This document shows, in pieces, positions 33,614 through 39,642 of a stretch of DNA of 39,644 nucleotides. The position numbers and the translations under genes were made by a program. A model generated the notes under the pieces. It worked only from the letters and a program-made list of their open reading frames with translations, was not told the origin of the DNA and did not search any database. The number at the start of each line of letters is the position of its first letter. Positions within the stretch are counted from its first letter, which is position 1. The DNA comes from Clostridia bacterium (GTDB taxonomy: Bacteria > Bacillota > DSM-521 > Neomoorellales > Neomoorellaceae), in assembly GCA_030445865.1 (NCBI GenBank), contig JASUSV010000012.1, forward strand, positions 1 to 39,644, written 5' to 3'.

Positions 33614-33720
33614 GCCCTACCAGCAAAATTATAAAGACTGCGCGGCACTGCCGCGCATGTGGTAGGGCGCCCGGTAGGGCGCTTATCCTGCCCCCCCAAG
33701 ACCAGCCCCCCCAAGACCAG
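33614..33720 (+). other. Candidate origin of transfer (oriT) with MOBP-type nic
   Basis: In order: a 9-bp inverted repeat GCCCTACCA/TGGTAGGGC (33614-33622 with 33660-33668) enclosing an 8-bp near-perfect palindrome GCGCGGCA-C-TGCCGCGC (33640-33656); a 10-bp direct repeat GGTAGGGCGC at 33661-33670 and 33673-33682; then TATCCTG at 33684-33690, the nic consensus of RP4 and other MOBP plasmids, which predicts cleavage after 33690; then two tandem 15-bp units (33691-33705 and 33706-33720). It lies right upstream of the accessory/relaxase genes. Transfer from this nick would bring the initiator end in first and the relaxase last. Confidence 0.8.
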
Positions 33721-33730
33721 GGGAATGCGG

Positions 33731-34006
33731 CTACCGGCCCAGCGGGGGCCGGGGAAGCCGCTCGATAAGCCCTCGTATGACGGCCCCGGGCGGCCGTCCG
33801 TACCTCTTGGAAATCTCATTAGCCTCTTTCTCCAAACTACGCATTTGCTTCATAACGCTAACCTTCTCCAAGAAATTGGCGTTTCGATACTTTTCTTTTA
33901 AACTTTCTTTTTCTAAGCCAATTTCTGCCAATCGTTTCCAGGCTGACTCTAAGTGTTCTTGATCCGGTGGGATCTTTGCTTTAAATCTTTCAATGTTTCT
34001 CTTCAT
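33731..34006 (-). CDS. Hypothetical charged helical protein (91 aa)
   Basis: The family was not recognised. It is highly charged and predicted helical (MKRNIERFKAKIPPDQEHLESAWKRLAEIGLEKESLKEKYRNANFLEKVSVMKQMRSLEKEANEISKRYG) with a short Pro-rich tail. The ATG at 34006 has AAAGGAG 9 bp upstream, and TATAAT at 34036-34041 on the minus strand may be its -10. It is the first gene of the leftward tra operon, on the far side of oriT, so it may be a relaxosome or regulatory factor. An overlapping frame at 33541-33819 is judged a shadow. Confidence 0.62.
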   Translation of the reverse strand: MKRNIERFKAKIPPDQEHLESAWKRLAEIGLEKESLKEKYRNANFLEKVSVMKQMRSLEKEANEISKRYGRPPGAVIRGLIERLPRPPLGR

Positions 34007-34272
34007 TGTTGCTACTCCTTTCCGTTGAGAAAAATATTATACGACGAGTTTTTCATGGCTTACGGGGTTTTCCAGCCTCCTCCGGAAAAATTGCGTTTGG
34101 ACCCGGAAGGCCAAACAGGGCAAGGCTTTCCGGAATCCTGCCGCGCCGGGCGGCAAAGGGCGAATCGGCTGGGCTCTGCGTATAAGGTACTTTATACACC
34201 GGCATTATGCGTTGAGTGGTTAATATTACCATTGCTTACGTTCTACTTCACCTCTTGCAGAAAGAATTTTGA
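34007..34272. promoter_or_regulatory. Divergent promoter region of the element
   Basis: The minus strand has TATAAT at 34036-34041, 30 bp before the 91-aa gene, with a poor -35. A GTATAA/TTATAC inverted repeat (34180-34185 with 34192-34197) could be an operator. The rest of the stretch has no gene. Confidence 0.4.
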
Positions 34273-34301
34273 TTGTTCTCCTCTCCCGGCTGTGGTACAA
34301 T
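34273..34301 (+). promoter_or_regulatory. Promoter of the 88-aa plus-strand gene
   Basis: TTGTTC (34273-34278), a 17-bp spacer and TACAAT (34296-34301) lie about 27 bp before the start codon. Confidence 0.5.
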
Positions 34302-34328
34302 GGTGTCAGGAGGGGAGGCCAGTTGGCT

Positions 34329-34595
34329 ATGCCTCAAGAGGAAGTCCAAAAGCAGATAGCTGCAGGGGGAGAAGGGCAGGAAAGTCGCACCTTCTTTGAC
34401 CCGTTTAACTTGATATTGCAGCAGTTAAATAAACTGGAGACCAGGTTGGAAAAACTGGAGGAGAAGTTTGACGCCAAGGTGGAGAAGCTTGATAACAAGA
34501 TAGACAGGTTGCACGGCGAAGTCCATTGGCTCATCGGCATCGTTATAGCTGCTATAGGTGTAGCCGTGGCGCTGGCTTCCTGGTTGTCGAAGTAA
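34329..34595 (+). CDS. Coiled-coil plus single membrane helix protein (88 aa)
   Basis: This is the only plus-strand gene found within the element. The N-terminal 30 residues are polar, then a heptad-like coiled coil runs LILQQLNKLETRLEKLEEKFDAKVEKLDNKIDRLHGEVHW (about 32-70), closed by one C-terminal membrane helix (LIGIVIAAIGVAVALASWL). The ATG at 34329 has a GGAGGGGAGG tract upstream. It has its own promoter and faces the initiator gene tail to tail, ending at the same point (34595/34596). The topology resembles small tail-anchored proteins of plasmids and phages; an entry-exclusion or anchoring role is possible but not shown. Confidence 0.65.
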   Translation: MPQEEVQKQIAAGGEGQESRTFFDPFNLILQQLNKLETRLEKLEEKFDAKVEKLDNKIDRLHGEVHWLIGIVIAAIGVAVALASWLSK

Positions 34596-35459
34596 TTAAC
34601 TCAAATACAGGTCCGCGTACTTATCTTTATCGCGGCGGGTATGCTTCGAGTGCTTCCGGCTTGCGGTTGGCAGCCGCGCGGCCGGGCGCTCAGGAGCGTA
34701 CCCGTCTCTTGTTGCTGCTACCAGCCATGCTTCTACACTGTTCACCCGCCCACCGACCTGTAACCTCGCTGCCAGAGCCTCTGCCGCCCGCTCTATGCGG
34801 CCCAGATCTCCATCTGCAATCTTAAAAAGCGCCCTAGCCGTGGCCGGGGTAATCTCTTGGCCAGCCAGGTTTTGCACAAGTTTCACCACCTCCTGTACCT
34901 TCGGGTCCGCTTTCACCAGACTAAAAAAGCCAGGTTTCTTGACTTGGCTATCAGCAACAACAACATCTATCTGAGTCTTATGTTGTTTATGTTGTTGTTG
35001 TTCTTTATTAGTAAAATCATTATTAGTAGAGTCATTATTTAGTAGTGTCGGTTTTTCCGTATCTGGGTTTTCCGTATCCGGATTTCCCGTATCCGGAAAA
35101 TCCGGAAGTGGCTGTTCCACCATTTCCGGAAAATCCGGATTTGGATCTGCCTTTTTGATTGGTCGCTCATAAACAATATTTTCCCAGCCAATTATCTTGC
35201 CTTGTTTGTCACGTATCTTTCTGCGCTGTAAATACCCGCATTTTTCTAGCTCGCTTAGACCGGCGTACACGGCATCCCTGCCATCCTTACTTTGCTTGAC
35301 TAAATCACTTATGTAGATCCGCCAGTCACTTGGCTTGCTTAAAAAGTATGCCAGCAGCCCTTTGGCCTTCCATGATAGCCTGTCGTCAGCCAAAAAAGCC
35401 TTATCGATCAACACAAACGGGGCGTCCCGTTTTTCAGTCCTGATGATAGTCGAATCCAT
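34596..35459 (-). CDS. Replication-initiator/DnaD-like HTH protein
   Basis: The 287-aa product has an N-terminal winged helix (HTH_36 type): DAPFVLIDKAFLADDRLSWKAKGLLAYFLSKPSDWRIYISDLVKQSKDGRDAVYAGLSELEKCGYLQRRKIRDKQGKIIGWENIVYERP at about residues 11-105. A linker with repeated Pro-Asp-Thr units (about 118-140) and a Gln-rich stretch follows, then a C-terminal helical domain from about 185. Such proteins start replication of plasmids and excised ICEs or load helicase. The ATG at 35459 is chosen because GGAGGGTG lies 5 bp upstream; the longer frame to 35540 runs through a terminator hairpin. It is the rightmost gene of the element, leading toward attR. Confidence 0.78.
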   Translation of the reverse strand: MDSTIIRTEKRDAPFVLIDKAFLADDRLSWKAKGLLAYFLSKPSDWRIYISDLVKQSKDGRDAVYAGLSELEKCGYLQRRKIRDKQGKIIGWENIVYERPIKKADPNPDFPEMVEQPLPDFPDTGNPDTENPDTEKPTLLNNDSTNNDFTNKEQQQHKQHKTQIDVVVADSQVKKPGFFSLVKADPKVQEVVKLVQNLAGQEITPATARALFKIADGDLGRIERAAEALAARLQVGGRVNSVEAWLVAATRDGYAPERPAARLPTASRKHSKHTRRDKDKYADLYLS

Positions 35460-35474
35460 GAAATCACCCTCCAT

Positions 35475-35507
35475 AAAAATAAAAAAGCCAACGTTGTTAG
35501 CGCTGGC
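35475..35507 (-). terminator. Terminator/attenuator in the leader of the initiator gene
   Basis: On the minus strand a 7-bp stem (35501-35507 with 35487-35493, one G-U pair) is followed by T6-A-T5 and then the GGAGGG site of the initiator gene. Its position before the ATG suggests insulation from outside transcription or attenuation. Confidence 0.55.
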
Positions 35508-35515
35508 GTTTGATA

Positions 35516-35538
35516 AAATCGCAAACAAAACCGCAAAC
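35516..35538. repeat. Two 11-bp repeats (candidate integrase arm sites, right)
   Basis: AAATCGCAAAC (35516-35526) and AAACCGCAAAC (35528-35538) match the tandem repeats at 17931-17952 in the same orientation. They lie 118 bp inside the attR repeat. Confidence 0.65.
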
Positions 35539-35656
35539 ATATGAAGCGAAACTGGTAAACACCGAAAAAAATCAAGACGAACTAAAAGTTAGCAAAATCA
35601 ATACTGCCAGGGATTTAAACGTATTAACAACCACGGGCTATTTAAATAAAAACGCG

Positions 35657-35710
35657 CTCCAAAACCGTTGGTTGCGGGTTCGAGTCCTGCCACCCCTGCC
35701 AGAAAAGCTA
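35657..35710. repeat. att direct repeat, distal side (attR)
   Basis: A perfect copy of 17823-17876, representing the 3' part of tRNA-Trp from the anticodon loop on, without the 5' half. It marks the right end of the element. The DNA after it (35711 on) should be the original downstream flank of tRNA-Trp. Confidence 0.95.
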
Positions 35711-35712
35711 CA

Positions 35713-35757
35713 AATGGCAAGGTTTCCGAGGAAGGAAGTCCTTGCCATTATCTTTTT
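35713..35757 (+). terminator. Ancestral terminator of tRNA-Trp, displaced by the element
   Basis: A perfect 10-bp stem AATGGCAAGG/CCTTGCCATT (35713-35722 with 35740-35749) is followed by ATCTTTTT. It begins 3 bp after the attR repeat, so before insertion it lay about 12 bp after tRNA-Trp. Confidence 0.8.
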
Positions 35758-36026
35758 AAGAGGCCGGTAGACTAAGGGGGGTTTTAAGACGGGTAGGTAA
35801 TCAATAAAGCGGCTTACATGGTCATTGGCATTGACCTTTGTTAATGCCATTTCCTGTTATGTGACTAAAAACGATCATTTGAAGGCGCGGGCTACCAAAT
35901 CATTACCGCCCTTTTTATGGAAAGGAGTTTAGTTCCCGGTGGCGGCGGTATCCAGGTTGGCGCAAGGATAGTCAAATAGTTCCGCCTGGCGTTGAGCGTA
36001 TTGGCGCCCATCGAGTATGGTACCGA
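35758..36026. other. Gene-free flank
   Basis: No gene is supported. A minus-strand frame without a start codon runs through 35935-36060 (translation around VIGTILDGRQYAQRQAELFD), overlapping the protease 3' end in another frame. It may be chance or a small remnant. Confidence 0.4.
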
Positions 36027-36857
36027 TTACCTTCGGCCCCCGTCCCGGCGGCTGTAAGGCAGGGGTATATATTGGACGGAGGGGCGGCGGCCGGCCGGCT
36101 GGGGATAGAGTTCCATTAACTGGTATATTTCACGAGGCAGGCCCACTTTTACCGGCAGCCCCATTTTTATTAATTGTTCAACGGTAATGGGGTAGTCATG
36201 GGTCCAGCGGCCTTCACTCAAAATGGTGGCCAGTTCCTTGGCCTTGGACCTTTCCATTTTTTCGCTTAAGAGTTCAATGAGACTTTCTCTTACCTGGTTC
36301 ATGGCCTTGCGGGCAATATCTCCCAAGATAAGGGTGCGGTCGTCCAGCTCATTTTTATCTTTTTCCTCTACGGCTTTGAGGATCGAGGCAGCCGGGTATT
36401 CGCCCAATTGGGGGTCTACCGGCCCCAGCACAGCGTTTTCGTCCATAACGATCTCGTCGGCAGCCAGGGCGATAAGGGTTCCGCCGGACATGGCGTAGTG
36501 CGGGACATATACGGTGACTTTAGCAGGGTGTTTTAATATGGCATGGGCGATCTGCTCGGCGGCTAGGACGAGGCCGCCGGGAGTATGGAGCACCAGGTCG
36601 ATGGGCATATCCTCGGGGGTCAGCCGGATGGCCCGCAAAAGTTGCTCGGAGTCCTCAATGTTTATATAGCGGGTAAGCGGGATGCCCAGGAAACTTAGAG
36701 CTTCCTGGCGGTGAATGAGGGTGATGAGCCGAGACCCCCGTTGCCTTTCAAAACTGCGCAGCAGGCGCAGGCGGGCGGCCTCGATGCGCCTCTGGTGGTA
36801 CATAGGCAGTAAGGCCGAGATGAAGATGAAGATCCAGAAAAGGCTGAGCAAGTCCAA
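36027..36857 (-). CDS. SDH/ClpP-fold membrane serine protease
   Basis: The product is about 276 aa: one N-terminal membrane helix (LDLLSLFWIFIFISALLPMY) and a crotonase/ClpP-like serine protease domain of the SDH family (PF01972, related to SppA). Core motifs are IDLVLHTPGGLVLAAEQIAHAI, VTVYVPHYAMSGGTLIALAADEIVMDENAVLGPVDPQLG with the nucleophile Ser in AMSGG near residue 130, and a C-terminal Arg/Pro-rich tail. The preferred start is TTG 36857, with GGGAGG 8 bp upstream; ATG 36875 would place that site inside the gene. It probably degrades membrane proteins or signal-peptide remnants. It is divergent from the fluoride operon. Confidence 0.9.
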   Translation of the reverse strand: MDLLSLFWIFIFISALLPMYHQRRIEAARLRLLRSFERQRGSRLITLIHRQEALSFLGIPLTRYINIEDSEQLLRAIRLTPEDMPIDLVLHTPGGLVLAAEQIAHAILKHPAKVTVYVPHYAMSGGTLIALAADEIVMDENAVLGPVDPQLGEYPAASILKAVEEKDKNELDDRTLILGDIARKAMNQVRESLIELLSEKMERSKAKELATILSEGRWTHDYPITVEQLIKMGLPVKVGLPREIYQLMELYPQPAGRRPSVQYIPLPYSRRDGGRR

Positions 36858-36968
36858 GATTTTTACCTCCCGCATTTATTATTTGATGGCCAATCCGGTT
36901 TTATATTCAGCCTTTGGATTCTTTTTCGTTGTCCGGTTATTCCCGGCCCCGCTCTTATGATATTTTAC

Positions 36969-36997
36969 TTGACTTTAAACCAGAAGACCTTTAAAAT
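36969..36997 (+). promoter_or_regulatory. Promoter of the fluoride-riboswitch operon
   Basis: TTGACT (36969-36974), a 17-bp spacer and TAAAAT (36992-36997) place the transcript start near 37004, some 18 nt before the aptamer. Confidence 0.8.
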
Positions 36998-37017
36998 TAG
37001 ACACGAAATCAACATCA

Positions 37018-37068
37018 AAATGGCGATGGGGCTCGCCTAATGCTACCGAAGCTGATAGCTCCTACCTT
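37018..37068 (+). promoter_or_regulatory. Fluoride riboswitch aptamer (crcB motif)
   Basis: The stretch matches the fluoride aptamer: GGCGATGGGGCTCGCC (37022-37037), TAATGCTACCG, then GCTGATAGCTCCTACC (37051-37066). Stem GGCG/CGCC closes the first loop. The loop GGGGCT (37028-37033) can pair with AGCTCC (37057-37062) as the pseudoknot, with one G-U pair. GCT/AGC (37042-37044 with 37050-37052) gives the short third stem. The 3' end overlaps the 5' arm of the terminator, so fluoride binding should turn transcription on. Confidence 0.88.
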
Positions 37069-37107
37069 ATTTACCCTGTCGGGTAAGGTAGGAGCTATTA
37101 TTTTTTC
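37055..37107 (+). terminator. Riboswitch-controlled terminator
   Basis: A perfect 15-bp stem (37055-37069 with 37084-37098) is followed by TATTTTTTC and then the RBS of the antiporter gene. Its 5' arm shares 37055-37066 with the aptamer, so the two folds exclude each other. Confidence 0.88.
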
Positions 37108-37129
37108 TAAAGAAAGGTGGAGTTAATTT

Positions 37130-38308
37130 ATGGCTGATGTCTGGTTAACTGCTTCGCTCTGGGTCGGGCTTGCCCTGATTGGAGGGTTAATAGCCGGGTG
37201 GACCGGGGTCTCGATATCCTTAATCGAGATCCTTGTTGGTGTTGCCGGGGGTAATTTTCTGGGGCTAACCCCTACGCCCTGGGTTGATTTTCTGGCCGGT
37301 TTTGGCGCCATTCTGCTCACTTTCTTAGCGGGTGCCGAAGTGGACCCTATAGTATTGCGCTCTAAATTTAAAGAAAGTGTGACGATTGGTTTACTAGCCT
37401 TTTTCTTTCCTTTTTTAGGCGCCTTTGCTTATGCTTACTACGCGGCCGGATGGACGCTGCCACAGGCCGAGATCGCCGGCATAGCCCTCTCGACAACCTC
37501 GGTGGCCGTAGTATATGCCGTTATGGTTGAAACAGGCCTTAATGAGACGGAAATCGGCAAACTTATCCTGGCTGCCTGTTTTATCAACGATCTGGGCACG
37601 GTCGTAGCTTTAGGTATACTCTTCGCCAATTTCAATCAGTGGATGTGGCTCTTCCTTTTTGTCTTGGCTATAGCGCTGGTTTTCCTGCCAAGATTAACGC
37701 GCAAATTCTTTGATCTCTACGGGAACCGCATAGCCCAGCTTGAGGTCAAATACCTCTTTTTATTGCTCTTCTTCCTGGGTGGGCTGGCGGCCAGGGCCAA
37801 CAGCGAGGCGGTCTTGCCGGCTTACCTGATAGGTTTGAGCGTGGCCGGATTTTTCATGCAGCATAGAGACCTGCTCTACCGCTTGAGGGCTATGGCTTTC
37901 GCCGTCTTTACCCCCTTTTATTTCTTAAAGGCCGGCCTTTATGTCTCCCTGCCGGCGGTAATCTCCGGGGCAGGTCTAATTACGGTCTTATTGCTGGTGA
38001 AGATGGTGACCAAATTTGTCGGCGTCTGGCCAACGACCAGGCTCTTTAAATTTGATCCCCGCGAAGGGATGTATACCACCTTATTAATGTCCACCGGTTT
38101 GACCTTCGGGACGATTTCGGCGTTATTCGGGTTAACCCATAATATTATCAATAAAGAGCAATATACGCTTCTGGTAACAGTTGTGGTCTTAAGCGCCGTG
38201 GTGCCGACTATAATCGCCCAGGCCTTTTTTAAGCCGCAGCTTGCCGCCAAACCCGCTGTCGACCGGATAGCTTCGCACCTGAAAGAAAAATTAGCCGAGG
38301 AGGAATAA
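37130..38308 (+). CDS. Cation:proton antiporter (CPA family), fluoride-regulated
   Basis: The 392-aa protein has about 11-13 membrane helices of the NapA/Kef-like antiporter fold. Recognisable segments are GWTGVSISLIEILVGVAGGNFLGL near residue 22, FGAILLTFLAGAEVDPIVLR near 57 and GIALSTTSVAVVYAVMVETGLNETEIGKLILAACFINDLGTVVALGILF near 118-165. The core carries Asn-Asp (FINDLG) rather than Asp-Asp, as in electroneutral Na+/H+ exchangers. ATG at 37130 with AAAGGTGG upstream. The fluoride riboswitch before it, and the Usp gene 4 bp after, point to fluoride-stress defence. Whether it moves fluoride itself or restores ion and pH balance is open. Confidence 0.9.
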   Translation: MADVWLTASLWVGLALIGGLIAGWTGVSISLIEILVGVAGGNFLGLTPTPWVDFLAGFGAILLTFLAGAEVDPIVLRSKFKESVTIGLLAFFFPFLGAFAYAYYAAGWTLPQAEIAGIALSTTSVAVVYAVMVETGLNETEIGKLILAACFINDLGTVVALGILFANFNQWMWLFLFVLAIALVFLPRLTRKFFDLYGNRIAQLEVKYLFLLLFFLGGLAARANSEAVLPAYLIGLSVAGFFMQHRDLLYRLRAMAFAVFTPFYFLKAGLYVSLPAVISGAGLITVLLLVKMVTKFVGVWPTTRLFKFDPREGMYTTLLMSTGLTFGTISALFGLTHNIINKEQYTLLVTVVVLSAVVPTIIAQAFFKPQLAAKPAVDRIASHLKEKLAEEE

Positions 38309-38312
38309 AGCT

Positions 38313-38747
38313 ATGTTTAAAAAGATTATCTTAGCCTTTGACGGCTCGCCGCACGCCCGCAGAGCCCTGGACGCGGCAGTAGACCTCGCCCAAAAGTATG
38401 GGGCCAAACTCTATATCGTTTCGGTAGTGAACATACCGGACTTCGCCGGCACCGTCGATGAAGTCAATGGCGCCCTGGAAAAGGGCAAAGAGTTTTTCAA
38501 TAAACAACTCGAAGAAGCGCAAAAAACAGCTTCGCGGGAAGGCGTCGAAGTTGAGACCAGGATACTGGCCGGACATCCTTTTGAGGCCATTGCGCGCTTC
38601 GTGGATAGCGAGGGCTGCGATTTGATCGTAGTTGGTTCAAGAGGGTTGGGCACGGTTAAACGCTACCTTTTGGGGAGCGTTTCGGAGGCTATCGTCCGCT
38701 ATGCCCAGTGCCCGGTGCTGGTGGTTAAGAGCAGGGATAGAAGGTAA
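38313..38747 (+). CDS. Universal stress protein (UspA family, ATP-binding type)
   Basis: The 144-aa single-domain protein starts MFKKIILAFDGSPHARRALDAAVDLAQKYGAKLYIVSVV and ends VVGSRGLGTVKRYLLGSVSEAIVRYAQCPVLVVK. The G-2x-G-9x-G-S pattern is that of ATP-binding Usp proteins. It begins 4 bp after the antiporter stop within the same operon; a short GAGGAGG precedes it. Usp genes are known companions of fluoride riboswitches, and this one probably senses or tunes the antiporter under stress (inference). Confidence 0.95.
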   Translation: MFKKIILAFDGSPHARRALDAAVDLAQKYGAKLYIVSVVNIPDFAGTVDEVNGALEKGKEFFNKQLEEAQKTASREGVEVETRILAGHPFEAIARFVDSEGCDLIVVGSRGLGTVKRYLLGSVSEAIVRYAQCPVLVVKSRDRR

Positions 38748-38759
38748 GGTGAGCGACTT

Positions 38760-39549
38760 ATGCCCAATGCCCTCCGGTTTATCATTTTACTGGGGGTCGT
38801 TAGCCTATTTGCCGACATGACTTATGAGGGCGCCCGCAGCCTTACCGGCCCCTACCTCTCTCTACTGGGGGCCAGTGCCGCCACTGTCGGCTTTGTGGGT
38901 GGTTTAGGCGAGCTGGTAGGCTACGGCCTGCGCCTGTTATCGGGCTACTTTGCCGACCGTACCCAGCGTTACTGGTCAATAACCATTCTGGGTTACGCCC
39001 TTAACCTCCTGGCTGTGCCCTTACTCGCTGTTACCGGCCGGTGGGAAGTAGTTGCCATTTCAATTGTAGCCGAGCGGTTCGGCAAGGCCATCCGCACCCC
39101 CGCCCGGGATGCCATGCTTTCACATGCCGCCAAGCAGGTTGGACGGGGCTGGGGCTTTGGTCTGCACGAGGCCCTGGATCAAATTGGGGCCGTCATCGGC
39201 CCGCTCATGGTCGCTACCACCCTCTTTTTCAAAAGCTCGTACCAGGTAGCATTTGGTATTCTCTTAATACCGGCGCTTCTCGGTTTGACTGTCCTGGCTC
39301 TCGCCAGGATCCATACCCCAGTCCCCAGGTAATGGAGTCGACTGAAGAAGCCTTCGTAACCTCATCAAAACAAAAAATGCCGGCTGTTTTCTGGCTGTAT
39401 ACCCTCTTTACGGCCGCCAGCATAGCCGGTTATGCCCACTTCCAACTCATAGCCTACCACTTCAAAGTCACGGCTATCATGCCAGATTCCCAGATTCCTG
39501 TTTTGTTCGCGATAGCAATGGGAGTGGATGCCATGGTGGCGTTAATACC
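38760..39549 (+). pseudogene. MFS transporter, frameshifted and 3'-truncated
   Basis: The intact N-terminal half (190 aa in frame to 39332) contains MPNALRFIILLGVVSLFADMTYEGARSLTGPYLSLLGASAATVGFVGGLGELVGYGLRLLSGYFADR, a typical MFS opening, and RFGKAIRTPARDAMLSHA near residue 115. After HTPVPR the frame stops, while family-like sequence continues in another frame (MPAVFWLYTLFTAASIAGYAHFQLIAYHFK...VPVLFAIAMGVDAMVALI with IPVLF at 39496 on). A 1-nt deletion at about 39312-39325 explains this. Similarity ends near 39549, so the C-terminal third is missing. It was probably the third gene of the fluoride operon, 12 bp after usp. Confidence 0.75.
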
Positions 39550-39642
39550 GTCTTCTGATTCACTCCAGAGGAATATCTCCACATCGGAATACAGATCCAC
39601 GAAATAGTGTTCATCTACGAGTTCAAATTCAACGTCCTTGCC
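39454..39642 (-). CDS. Partial open frame at the window edge
   Basis: The minus strand is open from the edge to a stop at 39454. The part beyond the MFS similarity (39550-39642) reads GKDVEFELVDEHYFVDLYSD followed by VEIFLWSESEDG, acidic and protein-like; the rest overlaps the MFS remnant antisense. It may be the end of a gene that invaded or rearranged here. The family was not recognised, and only about 30 codons are informative. Confidence 0.25.
   Translation of the reverse strand, partial: GKDVEFELVDEHYFVDLYSDVEIFLWSESEDGINATMASTPIAIANKTGIWESGMIAVTLKW

Larger units (their letters stand above)
17823..35710. mobile_element. Integrative and conjugative element (ICE) in tRNA-Trp, about 17.9 kb
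   Basis: Perfect 54-bp direct repeats bound the element, and a tyrosine integrase gene sits at the tRNA end. The content is a full mobilisation/conjugation set: relaxase, RHH accessory protein, oriT candidate, VirD4, VirB4, VirB3/PrgI-like, VirB6-like, VirB2-like and M23 peptidase, plus an initiator-like HTH protein and excisionase. Almost all genes run leftward from about 35.5 to 18 kb, and the conjugation core is visibly more GC-rich than the flanks. I see no resistance, metabolic or defence cargo. It looks complete, since no core gene is broken. The excised circle should carry a single 54-bp att copy, giving about 17,834 bp. Confidence 0.93.

Noticed and set aside
33541..33819. Minus-strand frame of 92 codons over the oriT region
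   Set aside because: It has no ribosome binding site, a low-complexity Gly/Arg/Pro translation, and overlaps both the 91-aa gene and the oriT repeats; judged a shadow.
35638..35850. Frames across the attR repeat
   Set aside because: They consist of tRNA and terminator sequence read as protein.
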